Assembly (NCBI GenBank): GCA_031963045.1 | Contig: JASSUK010000002.1 | Location: 1 to 64,000 of the forward strand | Source of the DNA: JASSUD01 sp031963045 | Lineage (GTDB): Bacteria > Pseudomonadota > Gammaproteobacteria > Burkholderiales > Burkholderiaceae | Direction of reading: 5' to 3' | DNA: 64,000 nt | Shown: positions 19,650-28,467 of the stretch, in pieces | Layout of the letters: each line of letters starts with the position of its first letter | How positions within the stretch are numbered: the first letter of the stretch is position 1 | Notes under the pieces: generated by a model | Seen by the model: the letters and a program-made list of their open reading frames with translations, nothing else | Told to the model about the DNA's origin: nothing | Database searches by the model: none | Made by a program: the position numbers and the translations under genes

Positions 19650-19682
19650 GCGTGTTGGGGTTCGCACCTCAGCCAACCTACG
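19650..19682 (+). repeat. Degenerate copy of the interspersed repeat core
   Basis: GCGTGTTGGGGTTCGCACC followed by AGCCAACCTACG matches the 36-bp core of the family with a few changes and a short deletion. Its end overlaps the last bases of msbA (stop at 19678). Together with the copy at 18.6 kb it brackets the beta-lactamase gene. Confidence 0.65.
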
Positions 19683-21543
19683 AATCCTGTGAAAACTGCA
19701 TCTTATGTAGGCGTGCATATAGACCCTCTTTTTCCAAAAGCTCAGCATGGCTACCTGATTCAACAATGCGACCCGCGTCAATCACGACTATTCGGTCCGC
19801 GCGCTCAATGGTGGAGAGCCGATGTGCAATCATCAATGTAGTGCGCCCAGCCATTAGTGTTTCCAGCGCTGATTGCACATGCCGCTCTGAAGCTGCATCC
19901 AATGCAGAAGTGGCCTCATCCAAAATCAAAATCGGTGCATCTTTATACAGTGCTCGCGCAATAGCCAAACGCTGCCGCTGCCCCCCGGATAGTTTCATGC
20001 CATTGCCACCAATAACGGTCTCTATCCCGTTTGGCATTGCTGCTACCGCATCTGACAACCAAGCGGCCTGCAAAGCTTTCCATACTTTAGCGGGGTCGGG
20101 TGTTTGCCCATACGCTATATTGGCTGCAATAGAATCATTAAATAAAACCACATCTTGACTTACCAATGCAATCTGCCGGCGCAGATCTGCCAAAACGTAC
20201 TCTTGCACAGGCATATCATCTAGCAAAATTCGCCCGGCAGTAGGGTCAAAAAAGCGCGGCAATAAGCTTGCCAATGTGCTTTTTCCACTCCCTGACGGCC
20301 CCACCAAAGCCACCACCTCACCAGGCTCAATCACCAAAGAAATCTGATCCAAAACTAATGGCAAACTCAGCTCTGCAGGGCTCTCAGTAGCTTTTATATT
20401 TTCAGAAGCAGAGGCTAATCCAGATGAGCCATACCTAAAACACACTTTCTCAAAGGTTAATTTTCCGCGAGCACGCTGTATAGGCCGCTCTCCTCCTGTA
20501 GATTCCACTCGAGGTTCATCAATCAGATTAAAAATAAACTCAGCCGCTGTCACACCACGCTGCAAAGGCTGATTTACATCAATCAAATGTTTTAGGGGTG
20601 AAATCAAAAGCAGCATCGCTGTTACAAAGGCAACAAACCCTCCAACCGTGGTTTGATCTGCAACAGATTGCAATACAGCAATAGTAATAACCGCTGCTAG
20701 TGCGATAGAAGCGAGTAACTGCGTCAAAGGCTGTGCAAGCCCACCAGACACAATCATGCGCATCGCATAACCGCGAAGACGCTGACTCATTTCTAGAAAA
20801 CGCCGAAGCTCGTAAGGCTCACCGTTATGTACTTTGACTACTTTATAGCCCCCCACCGTCTCTTCAACCACATAGGTTAATTCATGAGTGAGCTTTTGAT
20901 GTTCGAAATTAAGGTGACGCAAACGCCGATTAATTTTCGACATTAAACCACCAATGACCGGGAAAATAATCGCCACCACCAGCGTAAGCCGCCAGTTCAA
21001 ATAAAAAAGATAACCGAGCAAAAATAAAACCGTCAATGCATCACGCATCAACGTAATCGCCAAATTAATAAAAATACTTAGAACCTGGTTTACTTCAAAA
21101 ATAACTGCATTAATCAGCGCACTAGCCGTTTCTGCTTGAAAAAAAACGGCATTAGCTTGCAAAATGCGCTTAAACATCTGTACGCGCAAATTCAACGAAA
21201 TATGATTAGAAGCCAAGCCCAGCAAATAGTTCGATGCATATTGCGCCCCACCACGCACCACCGCCAAACCAATCACCGCCAGCGGTACAAACCACTTTAG
21301 GTGCCCGATGCGCTCTTTAGCCTTAAAACCCTGATCTAACAAAGGCTTTAAAAGCGCAGGAATACATGCCTCAGTTGCCGCTACCAAACCCATCGCACAA
21401 ACAGCAAACAACAGCACCTTCCAATGCGGGCGCGCATACCGCCATAAACGCAATAAAACCGAAGAGGCGGGCGAAGCGCCTCGTTCCATTGCTGCGTCCG
21501 AACCCTTTTTAATAGAAGGCTTCGACTGTTTATATGTGCTCAT
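19678..21543 (-). CDS. msbA: Lipid A export ABC transporter, ATP-binding/permease protein
   Basis: Half-size ABC exporter that flips lipid A-core across the inner membrane. The N-terminal half has the six-helix exporter domain. The ATPase domain has Walker A (GPSGSGKST), the signature LSGGQRQR, and Walker B with ILILDEATSALD. At 621 residues it is slightly longer than E. coli MsbA because of an N-terminal extension and an insert before the ATPase (ASASENIKATESPAEL). MsbA is essential for LPS export, which fits the intact lptCAB genes further on. Confidence 0.92.
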   Translation of the reverse strand: MSTYKQSKPSIKKGSDAAMERGASPASSVLLRLWRYARPHWKVLLFAVCAMGLVAATEACIPALLKPLLDQGFKAKERIGHLKWFVPLAVIGLAVVRGGAQYASNYLLGLASNHISLNLRVQMFKRILQANAVFFQAETASALINAVIFEVNQVLSIFINLAITLMRDALTVLFLLGYLFYLNWRLTLVVAIIFPVIGGLMSKINRRLRHLNFEHQKLTHELTYVVEETVGGYKVVKVHNGEPYELRRFLEMSQRLRGYAMRMIVSGGLAQPLTQLLASIALAAVITIAVLQSVADQTTVGGFVAFVTAMLLLISPLKHLIDVNQPLQRGVTAAEFIFNLIDEPRVESTGGERPIQRARGKLTFEKVCFRYGSSGLASASENIKATESPAELSLPLVLDQISLVIEPGEVVALVGPSGSGKSTLASLLPRFFDPTAGRILLDDMPVQEYVLADLRRQIALVSQDVVLFNDSIAANIAYGQTPDPAKVWKALQAAWLSDAVAAMPNGIETVIGGNGMKLSGGQRQRLAIARALYKDAPILILDEATSALDAASERHVQSALETLMAGRTTLMIAHRLSTIERADRIVVIDAGRIVESGSHAELLEKEGLYARLHKMQFSQDS

Positions 21544-21563
21544 TCCACTTCTTTAAAAAATTT

Positions 21564-21601
21564 AAAACCTGCATATGCAGGTCAAAAGCGATGGTTACAG
21601 G
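21564..21601. repeat. Second short repeat family, copy upstream of msbA
   Basis: AACCTGCATATGCAGGT, itself a palindrome, is followed by CAAAAGCGATGGTTACAGGT. Two related copies (AACCTGCATGTAYAGGCCCA followed by AAGCGATGA) lie at about 41310 and 41500 next to the MITE-like copies. The shared sequence suggests a small repeat associated with that family. Function unknown. Confidence 0.55.
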
Positions 21602-21625
21602 TTAGCCCTACCCCAACCCACAAGC

Positions 21626-21964
21626 TCAATCCGTATTCAAAAGATGCTTTTTATCCTTCACATCCTTCCATTGATCCGCATCAGGCAAAGACTTTTGTGA
21701 GCGCGTAATCGTAGGCCACTTAGCCGCCAGTTCCACATTAATTTTAATAAACGCTTGCTGATCCCCCGGCACATCCTCCTCAGCATAAATAGCCTCCACC
21801 GGACACTCAGCCACACACACCGCGCAATCGATACACTCATCCGGGTCAATTGCCAAAAAATTCCCCAAAGGCCCTGAACTCTTATGAAAACAATCCACAG
21901 GGCACACATCCACACAATCTGTGTACAGGCAATTAATACAGCTTTCAGTCACCACGTGAGTCAT
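21626..21964 (-). CDS. fdxA: Seven-iron ferredoxin FdxA ([3Fe-4S][4Fe-4S])
   Basis: Cytoplasmic electron carrier of 112 residues. The first motif CINCLYTDCVDVCPVDCF and second CIDCAVCVAECPVEAI are typical of FdxA, and the C-terminal helix-rich tail (LAAKWPTITRSQKSLPDADQW) is the normal long extension of this type. I start it at ATG 21964 (MTHVVTESC), the standard family start. The longer frame to 22000 adds unconserved residues. Confidence 0.93.
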   Translation of the reverse strand: MTHVVTESCINCLYTDCVDVCPVDCFHKSSGPLGNFLAIDPDECIDCAVCVAECPVEAIYAEEDVPGDQQAFIKINVELAAKWPTITRSQKSLPDADQWKDVKDKKHLLNTD

Positions 21965-22111
21965 GGAGATTTCCCATCTAATAAAAAAGACGACTTGCAA
22001 AAGACACTATTGTATAGCGTGGCTTCCCTATTCTCATTAGAAAATAACATCCATGCGCAGTGACAAGACTACAGCCTGATGACTATAATTGCGCTCTTGC
22101 AGATCCCATTT

Positions 22112-22187
22112 GCTGGAGTAGCTCAGTCGGTAGAGCAGCGCATTCGTAATGCGAAGGTCGGGGGTTCGATTCCTCTTTCCAGCACCA
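22112..22187 (+). tRNA. tRNA-Thr (anticodon CGT)
   Basis: A full 76-nt cloverleaf including encoded CCA. The acceptor stem pairs GCTGGAG with TTCCAGC, the D arm is GCTC...GAGC, the anticodon loop is TTCGTAA (CGT at 34-36), and the T loop is TTCGATT. One anticodon-stem pair (G27-A43) is mismatched. It lies between fdxA (minus) and the accessory region, so it marks a possible insertion boundary. Confidence 0.93.
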
Positions 22188-22441
22188 TGCAAACCTTTGA
22201 TTTATAAAGGTTATTTTATTTATTTAGAAAAAATAACTTATTTTTTAATTGTGCCACTACAGCTAAATTACAGCTATCCAGTGGCATTACAAAGTCTTGA
22301 TGCATCGTAGGTGCAGTATGTGAATACACCCACTGCGCCAAATGCGAAACCGATGTTGCGCATACCGCTGCACTAATCGAAATCTCGAATTTCCCAGCCT
22401 AAGCGCCATCTTCTTTTGCTGTTTCAATATTCTTCACAATA

Positions 22442-24244
22442 TCAACTGGACGTTCTCTGTTTTTTATGACGCTGAGGTCTGCCGGTATCAGGTAATAGGC
22501 TATTGAAGTTTAATGCCGTAGCAGCTGCATCCCTAACTCTCTCATCCTCATCTTGAAGCGCCGCCCTCAAGGCTGATTGAGTTTTTACTAACTCGGCAAG
22601 CTGCCTACCCAATCCCATGGTAGCGCTCACTCTATGTGCTACCTCATACTCCCCTTCTTTATTCTCTACTGCGTCCAGTAGGGTTTGTCTGCCGGCATCA
22701 GGCAATAGGCCCTTGAGGTCTAATGCCCTAGCAGCCCCAACTCTCACTCCCTTATCCTCATCTTGAAGCGCCGCTTCCAACACTGAACGAGCTTCTGGTA
22801 ATAGGGGTTGGTGTTGACCCAATGCCAAGGCAGCGCTAGCTCTCTGCCCTGCTTCATACTCCACTTCTTTATTCTTTACTGCCCCCAATAAAATGTCTCT
22901 GCATATATTAAATAGTAAGTCATCGTGATATAGGGCGACAGCTGCTTGAACTTTAACTCCCTCATCCTTATCTTGCAGCGCTGCCTCTAAGGCTGAGCGA
23001 ATTTCTGGCAAGAGAGGACGGCACTGACCCAATAACATGACAGCACGAAATCTCTGCCCTGGTTCATAATCTCCGTTTGTATTCTTTACTGCATCCAATA
23101 AAATTTCTATGCTTGTAGTGGAGAATATATTATGGAGGCCTAGAGCGATAGCGACTTGAAATTTAGCTCCCTCATCGTTATTTTGGAGCGCCGCTTCTAA
23201 AGCTAAGCGAATTTCTGATAGTAGAGGCTGGTGTTGACCCAATACCAAAATGGCGTTAGCTCTCTGCCCTGGCTGATAATCCACGTGTGGATTTTTTACT
23301 GCACTCAGTAAAATTTTTCTGCTTGTAGCAGAGAATATGTGATGGCAGCCTAGGGTGATAGCAGCTTCCAATTTAATTTTCTCCTCTGTATCTTGCAGCG
23401 CTGCTTCCAAGACTGGCCGAATTTCTGGTAATAGAGGACGGAACTGATTCAATAGCAGAAGAGCACGAAATCTCTGCTCTGCTTCATAATCCCCGTTTGT
23501 ATTCTTTACTGCGTCCAGTAAAATTTGCTTGCTTATAGTGGGGAATAGGTTATGACAGCCTAGGGTGATAGCGGCTTGTAATTTAACTTTCCCCTCTTTA
23601 TCTTGGAGCGCCGCTTCCAAGGCTGAGTGCACTTCTGGAGATAGAGGGCTGTGCTTACCTAATCTATAGGCAGCGCTCACTCTATCCATCACTTCATAAT
23701 TCTGGTATTTATTTTCCAAAATATTAATTAATAATCGAATTCCAGCTATGGATAGCTCTGCGTTATTACTTAATGTTTTAAGAAAATTTAAAGTCACCTC
23801 TTTGAATTCATTTGCCATCTTTTTGAATTCATTTACGTTTTTTTCTTGAATTTCCTCTGCTTCTTTTATTTTCTCAGCTTGCATTGCGTTTCTTTCATTT
23901 ATTTCCTCAATTCTTTGCCTCAACGCTTCGTTTTCTTCTTCTAAAAATTTAGAATGCCGATCTTTAACTGCAAGCCGTTGCTTTGCATTTTCTGCTACCG
24001 CATTGATCCGTTGTAATGGCAACGAAAAATACTCCGCTCTACGTACTCTCACCTCTTGTTGCGGCTGTCTTGGCACATCACTTTCTGTTGATGCCTCTGC
24101 TGTTCTTTTGCTCGCTATTTGATTCGGATCTTCCATTAACGTATTGGTCAACCTTGGCCTCAAGCCTTGAGTCTCAACCTCATTAGTCGGAACGCTGTTT
24201 AAAACTCTTCTTGACCGAGAAGATGATGCACCTACAGGATTCAT
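22442..24244 (-). CDS. HEAT-like repeat protein with N-terminal coiled coil
   Basis: A 600-residue protein without an assigned function. Residues 1-60 are Ser/Arg-rich and disordered-looking. Residues about 85-150 are a charged coiled coil. From residue 184 to the end it consists of six tandem 70-residue units, each with LEAALQD near the middle and a closing LLDAVKN...Y, which look like paired HEAT/armadillo-type helices. There is no signal peptide or membrane segment. Units 2 and 4, and units 3 and 5, resemble each other most, which points to duplication of a two-unit block. A eukaryote-like scaffold that could act on host proteins is an inference. It is a single gene, minus strand. Confidence 0.8.
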   Translation of the reverse strand: MNPVGASSSRSRRVLNSVPTNEVETQGLRPRLTNTLMEDPNQIASKRTAEASTESDVPRQPQQEVRVRRAEYFSLPLQRINAVAENAKQRLAVKDRHSKFLEEENEALRQRIEEINERNAMQAEKIKEAEEIQEKNVNEFKKMANEFKEVTLNFLKTLSNNAELSIAGIRLLINILENKYQNYEVMDRVSAAYRLGKHSPLSPEVHSALEAALQDKEGKVKLQAAITLGCHNLFPTISKQILLDAVKNTNGDYEAEQRFRALLLLNQFRPLLPEIRPVLEAALQDTEEKIKLEAAITLGCHHIFSATSRKILLSAVKNPHVDYQPGQRANAILVLGQHQPLLSEIRLALEAALQNNDEGAKFQVAIALGLHNIFSTTSIEILLDAVKNTNGDYEPGQRFRAVMLLGQCRPLLPEIRSALEAALQDKDEGVKVQAAVALYHDDLLFNICRDILLGAVKNKEVEYEAGQRASAALALGQHQPLLPEARSVLEAALQDEDKGVRVGAARALDLKGLLPDAGRQTLLDAVENKEGEYEVAHRVSATMGLGRQLAELVKTQSALRAALQDEDERVRDAAATALNFNSLLPDTGRPQRHKKQRTSS

Positions 24245-24429
24245 TTAAAGCCCCTAGCAAAGTCGATAACAGAACGTTTATCAATACTGATAAAAATTCA
24301 AATATCTGATACTAAAGCTAGCGACAGATAAAAAGAAATAATCATATGCATTTCAGGTTTTAGCCTGAACCGATTAGATATATTTAATTAAAAAATCTTG
24401 ATATTTTAAAATATCAAAAGAATGGGCAC

Positions 24430-24807
24430 CCGAGCAACAACCTGTTACCAGAAGGAGCAATCTTCCTGACCAGTGACAACGCCGCGTCCAATTCGGCGGC
24501 ATTGCGCTCGAACCGTGCGCGATCCAGCGTCCAACCCTACGTCAAATGGTCGCGCAGAATGCTTGTTGCCCATTGGCGAAACTGTGGGCCGCGCTTGGAG
24601 TTAATTCTATACCCGACAGAAGTAATAGCATCAATGTTGTAATGCTTCGTCTTTCTGGAAACGGATCACTGCCCCTCTTGTCGAACTACCGAGAAATCCT
24701 CGGTAGTTGCCGTTTCTACCAATTCACCGCTGTCATAAATGTTTTTTTAGGTGCAAACCAATGTTATCTGTTGATGTCTCCAAAATATCCGAGAGTTGCC
24801 TCTTCCA
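24430..24807 (-). pseudogene. Decayed RhuM-family virulence protein gene
   Basis: Minus-strand translation gives, in pieces, LSDILETSTDNIGLHLK, then IYDSGELVETATTEDFSVVR, then KHYNIDAITSVGYRINSKRG with FRQWATSILRDHLT, and then RFERNAAELDAALSLVRKIA. These match the order of the RhuM family (PF13310). The frame changes at a run of seven A/T pairs after LHLK, and in-frame stops occur after VVRQEGQ and after DHLT. The C-terminal part is missing. The gene is therefore inactive. Confidence 0.75.
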
Positions 24808-24913
24808 GAGCTACGTCGTGAGCATGGGATGCGTTCAGAGCTGTTTTACAACTCAGCGCAATGGGAGGTTCGGTTTATACTTTTTATATTTATGTAATGT
24901 CCAAGGCTTAACT

Positions 24914-25243
24914 ATGGAAAACACCCTAACCCTTATCCTCACTACACTGCCCTCAAATGAGGCAGCTGAGACATTTAGCCGTCAGGTACTTGACGCGCAG
25001 TTAGCAGCTTGTGTCACACAATTTTCGCCAGTGCAGTCCCGCTATTTTTGGCAAGGCAAATTCGAGGAAACAGAAGAGATCATGCTCCTTTTTAAAACTA
25101 CTGCCGAAATAGCACCAGCGCTAAAAGAATGGATCACTCTCCATCATCCCTATCAAGTTCCTGAAATTCTCAGCTGGCCTATTTCTGCCAGCCCTGCTTA
25201 TGCCCACTGGGTAATAGCAGGCACCCAAAATCCAGCTATCTAA
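24914..25243 (+). CDS. cutA: Divalent-cation tolerance protein CutA
   Basis: A 109-residue protein of the trimeric CutA1 fold, linked to copper and divalent metal tolerance although its biochemical role is unsettled. Family features are TTLPSNEAAETFSRQVLDAQLAACV near the N-terminus, YFWQGKFEETEEIMLLFKTT, and HPYQVPEILSWPI. I start it at ATG 24914. A longer frame back to 24707 runs through the rhuM remnant on the opposite strand and is not real. In Burkholderia cutA is usually beside dsbD; here it stands alone in accessory sequence. Confidence 0.92.
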   Translation: MENTLTLILTTLPSNEAAETFSRQVLDAQLAACVTQFSPVQSRYFWQGKFEETEEIMLLFKTTAEIAPALKEWITLHHPYQVPEILSWPISASPAYAHWVIAGTQNPAI

Positions 25244-25316
25244 GCTCTGCAAATCTGAAAAATTGCTTTGTTTAGGACTGATTATGTATATATGCTTATA
25301 TTTATAAGTTACTCAT

Positions 25317-25360
25317 AAAAAAACCCCAAAAAGTCAGATTGGTGTCTAACTTTTTGGGGT
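25317..25360 (-). terminator. Rho-independent terminator for the 25.4-26.6 kb gene
   Basis: Arms ACCCCAAAAAGT (25323-25334) and ACTTTTTGGGGT (25349-25360) pair perfectly over 12 bp, with three more pairs toward the loop. On the minus strand the stem is followed by a run of seven T. The stem is 80 bp beyond the stop of the minus-strand gene. It also lies downstream of cutA and may act in both directions. Confidence 0.7.
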
Positions 25361-25440
25361 CGCATCATTTTTAAAGGGCCACTTTTATGGGTCAGGTTAA
25401 CCCGAATCTAGATTTACTGCTTAGTATAGCGAATTATTTT

Positions 25441-26580
25441 TTATGCTCTTTTAATTAAAGCATCGAGTAGTTTTTGGCTATGCTCTTTTTCTGCTTCTAG
25501 TAGCGCATCTTTTGCAGCCAACCGTTGCTCAAGCTCAGCGATTCTTCTATCTTTCTCAGCCAACAAGTCAGGGCTAAGCGACTCAGAGCGGGAAGCTAGG
25601 ACTCTGTCGAGTTTTTCGTTGATGGCGGCAGTATCCTGCTTTACTTCATTCGTTGCGGCAAAAGCGATAGATGTAGCACGAAGTGTATTTGCTACACTTT
25701 GGTCTAATTTATCCAGTTTTACAGAGTCCATTTTCTTTTTAAATTCCTTATGAGCAGAACGTATTGTCTCGTGACTCTGTATTAATTGCCGTGTACTGGA
25801 AGAAGCTCTTTCTGCACAAGCATTTTTGTAATCAGGCCACTTTATTATGAGGCCGAAAATAACCCCCACGACCCACGCAGAACCTGCAAGAGCTTGTGGT
25901 AGCACAGCCGTCATTGAGAACAATCCTAGAGTTCCCAGAATATACCAAATTAAGCCCATAAAAGGGGCGACTAGCCCCGCAACAAATAAAACTCCTAAAA
26001 ACGCTTTCGCAGGGCTGGGTAAGCTTTTTTGAAGCTTCACTATCTCAACTACGATGTTCTCTATCAATGGCTCTAGGGAACTAATATCTTGAGCACTAAT
26101 CGACCCTTTTGGATGCGCTACTAGCGTTTCGATAATTTGGCACACACTATCTACAATACGCAGTGCCTCGTTAACCCGTTCCTGCAAAAATGCACTATGT
26201 GTTTCTTTCGCAGTCTCGAGGCCAATATTGGTAACGGGGCCAATCGGAGCTTTTACTTCTAAAGAAGCTATCGTCTTGAGTTCATTCTCGCAGATTTCTT
26301 TGAGCTTATTTAATCCGCCTTTGGGGTCTGCTATTTTCGTGTAGTGCTCATTCGTAGCACATATGATGCTCTCACACGTATTCAAAATTGTACGGGTGCT
26401 CTGATTTTCTGTAAATGCGAAGCTCGTACTAGTAGAGCAACCTAATGCGCTCAGATTGGACAAGTCTTGATATCCGGGCTCAGCAAGCTGTTTGCCTTTG
26501 CCCGTGTAGAGCTGAGTAGCAGTCACCGTAATAGGGGTGCCTGAACTTGAAGAGGAAGCTGCGGTAATGGATGGATTCAA
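25441..26580 (-). CDS. Uncharacterised membrane protein with C-terminal leucine zipper
   Basis: 379 residues, not recognised as a known family. The first 60 residues are Ser/Thr-rich. Two hydrophobic segments lie at about 193-216 and 225-247, separated by a short loop. Residues about 339-379 form a clear coiled coil with heptad leucines (LLAEKDRRIAELEQRLAAKD). No signal peptide precedes them, so the topology would place both termini on one side. The Ser-rich N-terminus, paired membrane helices and coiled coil resemble translocated effectors of host-associated bacteria, but this is only a resemblance. It is flanked by a strong terminator. Confidence 0.65.
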   Translation of the reverse strand: MNPSITAASSSSSGTPITVTATQLYTGKGKQLAEPGYQDLSNLSALGCSTSTSFAFTENQSTRTILNTCESIICATNEHYTKIADPKGGLNKLKEICENELKTIASLEVKAPIGPVTNIGLETAKETHSAFLQERVNEALRIVDSVCQIIETLVAHPKGSISAQDISSLEPLIENIVVEIVKLQKSLPSPAKAFLGVLFVAGLVAPFMGLIWYILGTLGLFSMTAVLPQALAGSAWVVGVIFGLIIKWPDYKNACAERASSSTRQLIQSHETIRSAHKEFKKKMDSVKLDKLDQSVANTLRATSIAFAATNEVKQDTAAINEKLDRVLASRSESLSPDLLAEKDRRIAELEQRLAAKDALLEAEKEHSQKLLDALIKRA

Positions 26581-26851
26581 AGCTTCTCCCTTTTTGCCTC
26601 TCTGTGGGGCAAAAAAACTATCGCGCTCGGATAATTTCTATTGATAAACATTAACGACATTTATCAGCAAATATCAATCTCATGTATACATAAAAGACCT
26701 TATAAAAGGCATGAGGAAGAAAAAATATGAATCCAATGATGGATAGCTCAAAAAGGACAAATTTGAAAATAAAATAAGGTATGCACATTTTACTTAAGGC
26801 ATAATTTTCTGGTAGCTTCGCACAATCTAATTAAAAAAAGGGGATAAAAAA

Positions 26852-28333
26852 ATGCCTATATTCGGGCTACGCGCTGCGGCGCTGGCGATCACATTATTAT
26901 TTGTTGCTTGCAGTACTGCGTTGAAATCAGATCCTAACTTGTGCTTTTCGAACGCAAAGCAAGATTTTAGCCACGCGCTTACTTGCTATCGTGCTTCTCA
27001 AGCAAACTTACCATTGACTTATGCAAAGGTCGGGGAAATTCAATTAGGCGATATTCAAAAACGTAGTTATCAGCTAAATTCGCAATTTTGGTCACCTGAT
27101 CATTTAGTCTCGCCAGGAAAATGGTCGCATACAGTAGATATTTATATTCCATCTGATGCACTTTCAGAGCAGGCGCTTCTGGTAATTAACAACGGTACTA
27201 ATTATGGATTAGAAAACCGGCCTGCTAAGGGAGCAACGGATTTCACCGAAGAAACATTACGCGCCATTGCTGCGCAGACGCATACCATTGTGGTATCGAT
27301 AAATAATGTGCCCAATCAATATCTTCAATATCAGGATGACGCAACGCCTAAAAGAGAAGACGATAGCGTTGCACATAGCTGGAAATTATTTCTAGATGCG
27401 CCTGAAAAACGACCATTTATTGCATTGCAGATTCCCATGATGGAAGCCGCAGTAAAGGCAATGGATTTGGCTGAAAAAGAACTTAAGCCATGGAAGATTC
27501 ATAATTTTATTGCTACTGGTGTATCAAAGCACGGCTGGGTATCTTGGCATGTAGCGCTTGCGGATACGCGTATTGTGGCGCTTGTGCCGTTTGTGGCTGA
27601 TATGCTGAACTTTAATAAAGTGCTTGAGCACACCTATCAGGTATACGGAAAAAATTGGCCGATTGCCTTCGGACCCTACTATAAAGAAGGCATTGATCAG
27701 CAGCGCAATACACCTAATTTTGAAAAATTCTTGGCTATTCAAGATCCGCTTCGCTATCTCGATAGCGCTTACGCAAACAGATTGGCCATTCCAAAATATA
27801 TTGTAAACGCAAGCAGCGATGATTTTTTCGTTCCTGATAATGCACGCTTATATTTAGACAAACTTCCTGGCGCCACAGCGTTGCGGGCTGCACCGAACTC
27901 AGGCCACTACGGGATTAAGCAATATACTGAGCAGGCACTCATTCCTTTTGTCAATCGCCTACAGCAGTCACACCCCTTGCCAAAGCTTACTAATACACTT
28001 GTGCAGAATGGGGAAGATACTCAGTTGTCAGTAGAATTTTCTGAGTCTCCCGTGCAGCTTATACAGTGGACCGCCCTTAATCCTGTCGCGCGTGATTTTC
28101 GCCATGCATGTGGCATTCATTACGTCGCAACTCCTCTTGAGTTAAATAAAAATAAAAGTGTTGATATTTCCCTCAAGAAGCCAGCAGCAGGTTGGCAGGC
28201 TGTATTCGTAGAAGCACATTTTAAGGATGGATTTGTCGCCACCACCCCTGTATATGTATTTCCTGATACGGTTTACCCCATTTCTGCACCGCCTAGTAAC
28301 GCGCCATTCTGTAAAACGCTACCAGGCAGATAG
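26852..28333 (+). CDS. PhoPQ-activated pathogenicity-related protein family (PqaA-like) lipoprotein
   Basis: An alpha/beta-hydrolase-like secreted lipoprotein of the PF10142 family. The lipobox is LLFVAC (Cys20). The nucleophile elbow is likely TGVSKHGWVSW, with an acid in NASSDDFFVPDN and His in APNSGHYG, the usual triad order. Family members (PqaA of Salmonella, AutA-like proteins of Dictyostelium) affect virulence or resistance to host peptides, but the reaction is not settled. A purine-rich site (AAAAAGGGGA) precedes the ATG. A compact terminator follows 12 bp after the stop, so it is a single-gene unit. Confidence 0.85.
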   Translation: MPIFGLRAAALAITLLFVACSTALKSDPNLCFSNAKQDFSHALTCYRASQANLPLTYAKVGEIQLGDIQKRSYQLNSQFWSPDHLVSPGKWSHTVDIYIPSDALSEQALLVINNGTNYGLENRPAKGATDFTEETLRAIAAQTHTIVVSINNVPNQYLQYQDDATPKREDDSVAHSWKLFLDAPEKRPFIALQIPMMEAAVKAMDLAEKELKPWKIHNFIATGVSKHGWVSWHVALADTRIVALVPFVADMLNFNKVLEHTYQVYGKNWPIAFGPYYKEGIDQQRNTPNFEKFLAIQDPLRYLDSAYANRLAIPKYIVNASSDDFFVPDNARLYLDKLPGATALRAAPNSGHYGIKQYTEQALIPFVNRLQQSHPLPKLTNTLVQNGEDTQLSVEFSESPVQLIQWTALNPVARDFRHACGIHYVATPLELNKNKSVDISLKKPAAGWQAVFVEAHFKDGFVATTPVYVFPDTVYPISAPPSNAPFCKTLPGR

Positions 28334-28345
28334 GCTAGTTTCGGC

Positions 28346-28368
28346 ATGCTAATTGCGTTAGCATTTTT
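28346..28368 (+). terminator. Terminator of the PqaA-like gene
   Basis: Stem ATGCTAA (28346-28352) and TTAGCAT (28358-28364) with a five-base loop, followed by TTTTT. It begins 12 bp after the stop codon. Confidence 0.75.
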
Positions 28369-28374
28369 GAATAG

Positions 28375-28410
28375 CCCCCAACAGTTGGGCACCGATCTGA
28401 CTGTTGGGGG
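28375..28410. repeat. Strong hairpin with GGGCCACTTTT tail
   Basis: Arms CCCCCAACAGT and ACTGTTGGGGG pair perfectly over 11 bp with a 14-base loop. The tail AGGGCCACTTTT also occurs at 25375-25386, a few bases after the other hairpin bordering this region. This shared motif hints at insertion-element ends rather than a second terminator. Role unknown. Confidence 0.45.
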
Positions 28411-28467
28411 TAGGGCCACTTTTGACCACACCTCAGCTTTAGACTATACGTAGAAAATTATTTCGTT

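Noticed and set aside
22188..22441. Cys-rich short frame (CEYTHCAKCETDVAHTAALIE) after the tRNA
   Set aside because: It resembles the end of some metal-binding protein but has no start and no recognisable family; left unannotated.
24546..24821. Plus-strand open frames at 24546-24821 and the 5' extension of cutA from 24707
   Set aside because: They are shadows of the minus-strand rhuM remnant; the cutA family start is at 24914.
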